Part shown: positions 9,740-15,892 of the stretch, piece by piece
Layout: each line of letters begins with the position of its first letter
How positions within the stretch are numbered: the first letter of the stretch is position 1
NCBI GenBank assembly: GCA_009602725.1
Contig: WELB01000025.1
Span: forward strand, 361,189-377,080
DNA from: Spirogloea muscicola
Taxonomy: Eukaryota; Streptophyta; Zygnematophyceae; Spirogloeales; Spirogloeaceae
Reading direction: 5' to 3'
DNA length: 15,892 nt
Notes under the pieces: generated by a model
What the model was told of the DNA's origin: nothing
The model's database searches: none
Seen by the model: only the letters and a program-made list of their open reading frames with translations
Translations under genes and position numbers: made by a program

Positions 9740-10951
9740 CATCGCCACAGGAGCTTGGTAGGTGCATTCTCCTCACCACTCCAGCATTCGGTATAATCTG
9801 GGCTGGTCGTCTGTCTCGTGTGAGGATCAAGCCGTCTTTGCCTCCCAGCTCGTCCATGCATGGAGGGGCCTGGGGTCATCTAATGCACAATGCTTACGGC
9901 CTTGGTACAGGTCTGGAGATGCAACATTAAATCGGTGTCTATACTTGAGAAGCACCACTAGCAGGAGCCGCGGAGGGCGAATTGCCTTCTTCTCTTTCGA
10001 ACTTGGCAGCAGCAGCACCCCTTACTCCACGGCACATTGCCGGGAACAGGATTGTGGCAGGTCAAGCTTACAGAATTACAGCAACGAGGCCAAGGCAGGT
10101 TCTCGTCAGCAGCAGCGGAGGCCTCCGCTGTGAGCCCCGAGGCGGTGCGCGCCTGCGGCGCTGGCCAATATTGCTTCAGAAGGAGGACCAGTTGTCGTAT
10201 AGCCCAGGCCCAGAATTGGGCCACAGCTTGATGCAGTAGTACAGCAGGAGGGCAAGTGCAGGTTGCACATGTAATCTGTCCAGGCAAACAAGGGCAGAGG
10301 TGTGCAGCAAGCAGGCAGTGGTCCTGGGCGGGCTCCGGTCCCAAGCCATGCTTACTTTGAAAGGGCTGAGCAACTGGTATGTGGCACATGGTGCCACTAG
10401 GGCCATGGATGCAGGTGGCAAGGTGAGTGCAGTATAAGCTCACATGGGTGTCATTAGTCCCTTCGCAAGATGGGGCAGCGAGCTGCTTGTGGAGTCATGG
10501 TGATGCAAATTGAGGATCAGGAGGTGATTGTCATGGTTGAGGTAGAGACGGCTGCAATGGTGGACTGCAGCAGGGCAATGGGATGTGGCTGGGTCCGCCT
10601 CGGTACGAAATACGGAGATTTGGGGGGCAAAATGCAACAACGTGGAGGATAGCGTGTACTGATAGCAGATGTCCGAGCGGTCAAAAACAATGGCAAGCAG
10701 TCTACGTTGTAGGCTGTCCTGCTGCTATGCCGACCCACTCTAAAAGTCGCAGGTAAAGACTGTGCCAGTGATGAGGCCAAGAGTACACGCCTTGCATCGG
10801 CTCAAGCGGAGTGGACGTCAGCTTGCTTTGTGCCTCGGTATTTGTGGTTTGCACTCTCTGGGCCCTTCAGATCTTGTCCACTTATGTGGGCTTGCCTTTG
10901 ACAGCCCCCTGCAGACGTCCGAAGGGCCAGATGGCAAGTTCTTCTGAAAGT
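9740..10951. other. 3' UTR and intergenic DNA without recognisable gene
   Basis: About 1.2 kb follows the GT61 stop. Open frames of up to about 160 codons exist on both strands, but none has family motifs, coding-type composition or believable exon partners. A TGTAA at 10270-10274 (+) could be the poly(A) signal of the GT61 gene. CAG/GCA-rich patches such as 10004-10130 are simple sequence, not genes. I see no RNA gene that folds completely. Confidence 0.5.
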
Positions 10952-11091
10952 GGGCGAGGGCTGTGAAAGGTCAGAACAGGACAGGGCCCGAATGGGCCGA
11001 AAGCGCAAAACCACGCTGCTGCGCAAGTGGCTGCTGCAAATAAATGCACAGTAGCCTTTAGTCAGCAGCTCCAAATTAGAGTAGCTTGCAG
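10952..11091 (+). repeat. Diverged copy of the hairpin repeat family with tail
   Basis: It opens with GGGCGAGGGCTGTGAAAGG, a degenerate form of the hairpin head. It closes with CAGTAGCCTTTAGTCAGCAG and AGAGTAGCTTGCAG, which align with the tail of the younger copies (CAGTACCCACGAGTGAGCA and TGAGTAGCTCGCTGCAG). Head and tail occur in the same order as in the copies at 11706 and 12043, so this looks like an old member of the same element. Confidence 0.55.
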
Positions 11092-11197
11092 ACGGATAAT
11101 CATCATCCTGGTGACAGGAGCAGCTGAAGTATGGCCTGCCCGCAAGTGTAGTGCAAACGCCTGGGAACGCTGGAGTCAGACTGAAGCTCATTCAATT

Positions 11198-11252
11198 GGG
11201 CGAGGGCTGTGAAAAGCCAGCCCGAAAAGGATGACAAGGTCCGAAGGGGCCG
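11198..11252 (+). repeat. Hairpin unit, divergent subfamily
   Basis: GGGCTGTGAAAAGCCAGCCC forms a 6-bp stem. It is followed by GAAAAGGATGACAAGGTCCG and AAGGGGCC. It matches the unit at 11441 almost base for base, and the GGGCTGGC units in outline. No tail follows. Confidence 0.65.
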
Positions 11253-11342
11253 GAAAGTGGTAGAATAATGAAGCCAGTGCCACGAGTGAAGAAGAAAGAC
11301 TCTTCCAGTAGAGGTCGGTGGGTGTCTGGCTAGCCCAGAAAA

Positions 11343-11422
11343 GAAGTGCGCGCCCATAGAGAAGAGGGGCTGGCAAAGCCAGCCCATAAAATAATGGACA
11401 ATGTCCAAAGCCAAAGAAAGAG
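11343..11422 (+). repeat. Hairpin unit, young subfamily, solo
   Basis: It begins GAAGTGCGCGCCCATAGAG, then has the perfect hairpin GGGCTGGC-AAA-GCCAGCCC and the palindrome GGACAATGTCC, then AAAGCCAAAGAAAGAG. It is nearly identical to the units at 11706, 12043 and 12139 but lacks the long tail. Confidence 0.75.
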
Positions 11423-11440
11423 AATTGGCTCTCCCAATGG

Positions 11441-11495
11441 GGGCAAGGGCTGTGAGAAGCCAGCCCGAAAAGAATTGACAAGGTTCGAAGGGGCC
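11441..11495 (+). repeat. Hairpin unit, divergent subfamily
   Basis: GGGCTGTGAGAAGCCAGCCC is followed by GAAAAGAATTGACAAGG and TTCGAAGGGGCC. It lies about 20 bp after the solo unit at 11343, so the two subfamilies sit side by side in the same orientation. Confidence 0.65.
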
Positions 11496-11574
11496 AAACT
11501 ACGAGCTAAGCAGCGACTGCGGGGCCTGAACACGCCGACCACCCGGCTGCGGATGAGTTCGTCCCCCCGTGAGA

Positions 11575-11608
11575 GCTTCAATAGCTCAGTTGGTTAGAGC
11601 ACCCGTTT
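11575..11608 (+). tRNA. tRNA 5'-half fragment, tRNA-Thr-like, broken before the anticodon
   Basis: It reads as acceptor strand GCTTCAA, then TA, then a D-arm GCTC-AGTTGGTTA-GAGC, then A, then anticodon-stem strand CCCGT and loop TT. TAGCTCAGTTGG is a perfect Pol III A-box. The fragment then stops: the next bases are retrotransposon sequence, and no matching anticodon-stem strand, T-arm or closing acceptor strand is found in the window. The A-arm and CCCGTTT stem/loop remind me of plant-type tRNA-Thr; that identity is from memory and less certain than the tRNA origin. Confidence 0.75.
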
Positions 11609-11994
11609 CCCTGCATCATCGCTGATGTGGTGACAACTGACTGCATCGACTCCGCCAATCCCACCAGATCGGCGTCGTTTGCAGGGCACGCGGTCGGCCA
11701 GGCGGGGGAAGTGCGCGCCCATAGAGAAGAGGGGCTGGCAAAGCCAGCCCAAAAAAGAATGGACAATGTCCAAAGCCAAAGAAGAGGAGCCGGAGAAACG
11801 ACTACACTACAAAACACAGAACACAGAAACGATGCAGAGGGAAGCTCAGTACCCACGAGTGAGCAACATCAGGTCTGAGTAGCTCGCTGCAGGGCGGCCC
11901 GGGGCAAGGAGCGAAAATATGCTGATCACCCGGTGGGGGATGAATTCGCGGCCCTGGCGATGGATGTACACGGGGCTTTCGGCAGCCGCTGGCT
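11609..11994 (+). mobile_element. Truncated RLE-LINE fragment (+ orientation), split by a hairpin element
   Basis: Bases about 11612-11705 and 11893-11994 read, in order, as the reverse complement of 12730-12540, the endonuclease part of the large LINE copy. The peptide pieces are IADVVTTDCIDSANPTRSAS and KERKYADHPVGDEFAAL. Only a handful of base differences separate the copies, so the fragment is fairly young. It lacks everything upstream of the endonuclease motif and starts inside a tRNA 5' half. It is interrupted at 11706-11892 by a hairpin element and ends at 11994, where the sequence flips orientation. Confidence 0.8.
11706..11892 (+). mobile_element. 187-bp hairpin element inserted in LINE fragment, GGCGG flanks
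   Basis: The empty site in the large LINE copy reads (reverse complement) CCAGGCGGCCCGG. Here the same place reads CCAGGCGG, then 187 bp, then GGCGGCCCGG, giving a 5-bp direct repeat GGCGG at 11701-11705 and 11893-11897. The insert has GTGCGCGCCC at 11711 and a hairpin with stems 11732-11739 and 11743-11750. It continues with the palindrome GGACAATGTCC (11761-11771), a purine-rich middle and the tail CAGTACCCACGAGTGAGCA to CTCGCTGCAG. It has no terminal inverted repeats, no poly-A tail and no ORF, so it is a non-autonomous element of unknown class. Confidence 0.75.
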
Positions 11995-12041
11995 GTGCGA
12001 GCGAACCGGCGGCGTTGAAGCCGGGCATCGCCCCTGGCAGA
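11994..12041 (-). repeat. 48-bp duplicated LINE segment
   Basis: This is identical to 12444-12491 in the same orientation. It is antisense to the LINE reading direction and codes, on the minus strand, for GAMPGFNAAGSLAQ of the element's C-terminus. It abuts the end of the oppositely oriented LINE fragment, making a fold-back junction at 11994. Confidence 0.8.
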
Positions 12042-12042
12042 A

Positions 12043-12327
12043 GAAGTGCGCGCCCATAGAGAAGAGGGGCTGGCAAAGCCAGCCCAAAAAAAGAATGGAC
12101 AGTGTCCAAAGCCAAAGAAAGAGGAGCCGGAGAAAGAAGAAGTGCGCGCCCATAGAGAAGAGGGGCTGGCAAAGCCAGCCCAAAAAAGAATGGACAATGT
12201 CCAAAGCCAAAGAAAGAGGAGCCAGAGAAAGGACTACACTACAAAACACTGCAGAACACAGAAACGATGCAGAGGAAAGCTCAGTACCCACGAGTGAGCA
12301 ACATCAGGTCTGAGTAGCTCGCTGCAG
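12043..12327 (+). mobile_element. Hairpin element with internally duplicated 96-bp head
   Basis: This copy has two heads in tandem: GTGCGCGCCC at 12046 and again at 12142, a 96-bp period. Each carries the GGGCTGGC-AAA-GCCAGCCC hairpin. The mid-palindrome is GGACAGTGTCC in the first and GGACAATGTCC in the second, so the central base differs while the pairing is kept. One tail follows, ending CTCGCTGCAG at 12327. It lies antisense to the LINE on its right, whereas the 11706 copy is in the sense direction relative to its host, so the repeat is not the LINE's own 3' end. Confidence 0.75.
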
Positions 12328-13462
12328 GGAAAGAGGCACTCCGCCGAGACCCAGAGGCGGCGGCCATAGCACGGCCTGCGCGCGTGTGGACGGCGTGGGC
12401 AAGGGAGCGATGAAGCGATACGGCCAGGCGCATGCGGAAGACTTGTGCGAGCGAACCGGCGGCGTTGAAGCCGGGCATCGCCCCTGGCAGACCCGGCCGC
12501 CGGTCAATGGCCTGGCGGGCAAGCCGCTGAATGAGATCCAGCCAGCGGCTGCCGAAAGCCCCGTGTACGTCCATCGCCAGGGCCGCGAATTCATCCCCCT
12601 CCGGGTGATCAGCGTATTTTCGCTCCTTGCCCCGGGCCGCCTGGCCGACCGCGTGCCCTGCAAACGACGCCGATCTGGTGGGGTTGGCGGAGTTGATGCA
12701 GTCAGTTGTCACCACATCAGCGATGATGCGGGGACCGCCGCCGGGAGGGATGGCGACCAGGTCGGCGCGTCGCGTATGGGGCTGGCCGTCCGCGCCCAGC
12801 TGGATGGGCATGATTGAGGAGTTCTCCACCGCAACCTTGAAGCCCGCCTCCGAAAACACCTCCTGCATACCGTCGCGCAGGAGGTCGTGGGAAGCGGTCC
12901 GCTCCCCCCCGTGGGCGCAACGGAGCATGTGGGCGGCCAGCTCCGCAGGATCATCGTGTCGGGCACCGCACTCGCATTGAGGGACGCCCACGAGGCAGGG
13001 GGGGAGGAGGCCCAAGAGCCGGTGGACCACCGTCCGGAAGACCTCGTCAGGCATAGTGAGCGCCGCGTGGAGTGGAAGTGCTGATAGCCACGCCGCCGCC
13101 CCGGGGAGGAGGCTGAGAGCAGCCGGGCGCGCCCTCGCAGGTCAGCCGGGGGGAGAAGCTCCACCACGTGGTCGGAGGCCGCTTGTTCAACCAGCGCCGA
13201 GAAGCGTGCCTGGGCACGCTGGTCTGGGTGTGGGCGAGGTGGATGAAAGGAACAGCCTGTTCCGACATGCGGGGGTGGACCGCCAGGAGCCCGTCGCGGG
13301 CAGAGCGGAGGGCAACCTGAAAAGGCAGCTGACCGATCTCCACCTCAGCTGCCACCCGCTCCAGGGCGCGCTGGCCGTGCACGAGGAACCTCTGGCTCAT
13401 TGGGGCTGCCACCTGAGCCCAGCTACCCATGTAGGCCGCCTCGCAGCCGCGGGCAACCGGCA
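12328..13462 (-). pseudogene. LINE C-terminal region: Cys/His knuckle and restriction-like endonuclease
   Basis: Continuing after the RT frame change, the sense reads CEAAYMGSWAQVAAPMSQRF, then a frame change near 13225 to FSALVEQAASDHVVELL, then one near 13110 to AAAWLSALPLHAAL. The last frame is unbroken from 13054: the knuckle CECGARH...H...C (C27, C29, H42, C46 counted from the Met at 13054), then RRADLVAIP (D98), IIADVVTTD (D113) and GKERKYADH (K143/K146). This is the PD-(D/E)XK layout of RLE-type LINEs, which nick the target for primed reverse transcription. The coding sense fades after AMAAASGSRRSASF, where the hairpin element begins. Confidence 0.85.
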
Positions 13463-15022
13463 TCCCAAGCCGCCACGGCTGATCGGCAGGCTGGCCTGCA
13501 GCAGCGCTGCTGGTGTGGTGAGGAACGCGGGGTGCTGCACCAGGGTGGCCGCGGATGCCAGGATGCCGGAGTCAAAGGCTGCATACGCTGCCTTCACCGC
13601 CGACGAGGGGGGGATGGTGCGGGCCAGATATTGTGGCCGCTGCGCAATGCACCGAGTCAGCATCGTAGACGCAAGCTGCATGTCGTGCAGCGTGTGGAGA
13701 CGGTCCGCTGGCCGGAGGTGTTCCTGCAGCCGCGCCTGCAGCTGCTCCGTCACGAAGGCAGGTGCACCTAGGGGGACGCCGAGGAGGGTGAGGCCCCCGG
13801 CTGGTGTCTGGCAACCCTCGGGCAGGCGCAGGTGGGCTGGCAGGCCCTGAGGGGACCAGGCGCTGCACTTGTCCGCCCGAATATCCAGGCCGATCGCGTT
13901 CAGCTGCACTTGGAGGGTGTCAAAGGCAGCTGTGACATCCTCTGGCTTCCCCACCAGCGTGGTGTCATCAGCGTATGTCGGCACGAGGACGCCGGGGTGA
14001 ACCGCGACCGTTGCCTGGAGCGCACGGTGGTGTGCCAACGCATAGTAGAACCCCGCCAAAGGATCCCCTTGGCGCGCGCCCCTGGTGGAGTGGAGGGTCA
14101 CCAGCCCATCACCCCCCGCCCGCCACTGCAGCTCGCAGGGCTGACCGTACCCCAGCCTGAAGAAAGGTAGAAGGCTGGGGAAGGCCTCTCTCAGCTCCTC
14201 CGCGATGACGCCACGATCAACGCTGTTGAAGGCGTTGTGGACGTCGACCGCCATGGCCGCCCACTCGGGATGCAGGTCCAGGGCGGCCCGTACGCCGTGC
14301 ACGATCGTCTCACCGCCGCTCCGCAGCCCCGCACCAAAATGTTGGGGCGCCAGGTGTGCCTGGGCCTGCCCTGCGTGCTGTTGCCAAAGCGCGCGCCCCA
14401 CCAGGCGGTAGAGCACCTCACCGATGGCGATGGGCCTGACCCCCCCACCGGCCTTGCTGAGCGCCAGCAATGTACTGGTGCACAGGACGCCGCGAACGCT
14501 GGCCGGGACCTGGTCGCGAGCGAGAAGCTGGCACACCTGGTGGAGCGCCTGGAAGTCGGCCGGGTCGCCCTCCAGGAAGATCTCCCGGAGATGCTCGGTG
14601 AGCATGTGGGAAGGACCTCCCGCGGCCGCGCGGTGGCTGCTCTGCAGGGCCCTCCGCAGGGCGTCGGCTTCGAGGACCACCTCCTCCGGCGGTGCGAAGG
14701 CGGCCAACCACGGTGGCAGAGGGGAGCTCGCCGGGAAGTGCAGGGAGTCCAGGGCCGCCCGAGTCGCCGCATTGGTCGGCGCCAGCATCGCATCGTAGAG
14801 GGCCTGCACAGCCCTGGAAAGCTCACCCGCGTGGCCGAAGCGGAGTGCCTGACGGACGCTGGCGGCCCTGTCGGGCGCTGCCCCTGTGCCCCCACGGTTG
14901 GCCGCAGGCTGCCACGGCGGCGTCATGACGCGCCAGAAGCTCCTCCCAGTGCCTGCTCTCGAACAACTGGACGCGCTCCAGCAGGGGCTGCTGGCCCTGC
15001 ATGCGGCTGTCGGGAGAGGCAC
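13397..15022 (-). pseudogene. LINE reverse transcriptase domain
   Basis: This is the longest unbroken frame of the element, 541 codons. RT motifs appear in order: LALSKAGGGVRPIAIGEVLY (about 186-205), AVDVHNAFNSVDR with the first catalytic Asp (258-270), STRGARQGDPLAGFYYAL (312-329), and VPTYADDTTLV with the catalytic YADD at 350-353 (bases 13975-13964). The LTLLGVPLG block after it is the usual thumb-side motif. All catalytic Asp residues are intact. The first about 40 codons are probably out of frame: the true upstream sense (ERVQLFESRHWEELLARHD) is in the neighbouring frame at about 14990-14930. The terminal WQPQ stop follows a one-base frame change near 13462. Confidence 0.9.
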
Positions 15023-15100
15023 GCCCGAGCAGCAGCCGGGGGAAGAGGAGGAATAGCTTCCACGCCGCCTCGTCCCGGTGGTCCGCGACGAGACGCTGCG

Positions 15101-15892
15101 TCACCGGGCGGAGCGCGCGGCGGAGGTGCGGGCGCACCCAACGCGGAACGTGGCGGAGGAGCGGCAGGGACCGGGACTGCGGCCAGGTCGAGGCCAGCCA
15201 GCCACTGCCAGTGTTGAGGTGTGGGCGGGGACGACGCCGGAGGCTTGCCTGGTCTGCCCCGACGACCACCCGCTGCCGCTGCGCTCCGCGCCTGTGCGGT
15301 TGTTACTGCACGTACAGGCTCGCTCGTGGTTGGCCCGGCCGGTCCGCGAGGTGAAGGGCCTCTGGCAGTGCTTGCACAGCAGTGGTTCGGGCGAGTGAGG
15401 CGGGGGCAGCGGCGGTGAAGCCAGCTCGCTCGGCGGGGTTGGAGGCGGCGGCGGCGGGGGCGGCGTCGATGGCGCCGACTGCGGAAGGCTGGGCGGTTCG
15501 AGAGGCGGGATGGCGGATGGTTGGGAAGGCAGCGTCGGGGGAGATGGGGGCGGTGGGGACGACGGCGGCAATGGTGGCGATGGCTCGGCGGGCGGTGGCG
15601 GCTGCGGCACCTCTGTCGCCGGAGAAGCACACTCAGGGACGTCAGGGCCGAGCACATGGGGCATGGTACGCTGAGGATGGAGGAGCGTGGTCACCTCGTG
15701 GGTCCCCTCGCATCTCAGGGGTGGAGGCGATAACGCAGGTGCCCGACTCTTCTCTCGGGCGGGAGGCGATAGAGTATTGGCCTCCCTAGTATGCTCCGTG
15801 GTATGCGCCGCCTGAGTAGATGCCAGGGCCGGGGCGATGGGGCTGCAAGCCGCGACGGCCGCTGCGGGCGGCGTGCCGGTGGGGCTGGCATG
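15101..15892 (-). pseudogene. LINE N-terminal region: Pro-rich segment and C2HC zinc finger
   Basis: The frame is open from the window edge to 15101, with no start in view. A long Pro/Ser tract leads to the zinc finger at 15376-15314: CKHCQRPFTSRTGRANHERAC is too long to be chance, with spacing C-x2-C-x12-H-x3-C. This spacing resembles the N-terminal DNA-binding fingers of R2-type elements, which help choose the target site. After the finger the coding sense moves to another frame (LPLLRHVPRWVRPHLRRAL), so the 3' end of this frame is not biological. Confidence 0.7.

Larger units (their letters stand above)
12328..15892 (-). mobile_element. Non-LTR retrotransposon, R2/NeSL-like domain order, decayed
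   Basis: The element is read on the minus strand and runs off the right edge. The order is: proline-rich N-terminal region with a C2HC zinc finger, reverse transcriptase, Cys/His knuckle, then a restriction-like endonuclease. At least five frame changes break it, near 15200, 14930, 13462, 13225 and 13110, so this copy is inactive unless some are sequencing errors. No apurinic endonuclease domain is seen between zinc finger and RT, which separates it from L1/Zepp-type algal LINEs. The algal Dualen/RandI group has both nucleases; an AP endonuclease upstream of the window cannot be excluded. The 3' end meets the hairpin element at 12327, so the true terminus is not defined. Confidence 0.85.

Noticed and set aside
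10665-10735. GCAGATGTCCGAGCGGTCAAA, like the 5' part of a tRNA-Ser/Leu
   Set aside because: No anticodon arm, T-arm or closing acceptor strand could be folded; similarity is limited to the D-arm region.
11478-11495. GGTTCGAAGGGGCC resembling a Pol III B-box
   Set aside because: Sister units do not keep the B-box bases, and no A-box lies at the right distance; not enough for a tRNA-derived SINE.
11343-12237. Repeated hairpins resembling a CRISPR array
   Set aside because: Spacing is irregular, there are no uniform spacers or cas genes, and the genome is eukaryotic.
11188-12291. Several minus-strand frames with repeated peptides such as ASPSSLWARTS
   Set aside because: They are translations of the repeated hairpin unit; the repetition comes from DNA copies, not a protein repeat.
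14237-15217. + strand open frame of 326 codons opposite the LINE
   Set aside because: Shadow of the GC-rich RT frame; RT motifs are clear on the minus strand.

Overview
The window looks like nuclear DNA from a GC-rich green alga, most likely a trebouxiophyte-type chlorophyte. Genes are split by short GT-AG introns, exons are very GC-rich with Ala/Gly/Pro runs, and one gene encodes a plastid/ER-type OEP61/TPR7 protein typical of the green lineage. A plant-type Golgi methyltransferase and a GT61 glycosyltransferase also fit. The species cannot be named from sequence alone, and a streptophyte alga is not excluded because the methyltransferase family is best known from streptophytes.

Layout. Bases 1-2410 (+) hold the 3' five exons of a plant-type putative methyltransferase (PMT/QUA family). 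Convergent to it, 5639-2809 (-) is a ten-exon gene for a tail-anchored TPR co-chaperone of the OEP61/TPR7 type. Just upstream on the same strand, about 6090-5788 is an orphan exon with the N-terminal signature of phosphoribosylglycinamide formyltransferase (PurN); the rest of that enzyme is missing. Bases 7312-6409 (-) are the last three exons of the nucleolar ribosome-biogenesis protein NOL10/Enp2. Bases 7314-9739 (+) encode an SGNH-like, Cys-rich and GT61 three-module protein. The last two genes are both cut at their 5' ends by the single N at 7313, so that one base probably stands for a collapsed assembly gap holding both gene starts.

Bases 9740-10951 show no recognisable gene. From about 10950 the window becomes repeat DNA. 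A family of short hairpin units (GGGCTGGC-AAA-GCCAGCCC) recurs seven times, in places with a conserved tail, and one copy has a clear filled-site/empty-site signature inside a broken retrotransposon. Bases 12328-15892 (-) are a decayed non-LTR retrotransposon with a C2HC zinc finger, a reverse transcriptase and a C-terminal restriction-like endonuclease, a domain order like R2/NeSL-type elements. A second fragment of the same element lies at about 11610-11994 in the opposite orientation; its 5' junction falls inside a tRNA gene, just before the anticodon.

The protein-coding genes are housekeeping or cell-wall/Golgi genes without an evident shared pathway. The novelty is in the right third: an RLE-type LINE with a possible tRNA-gene junction, and a small structured repeat that inserts into it. 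I see no operon-like or defence-like system.
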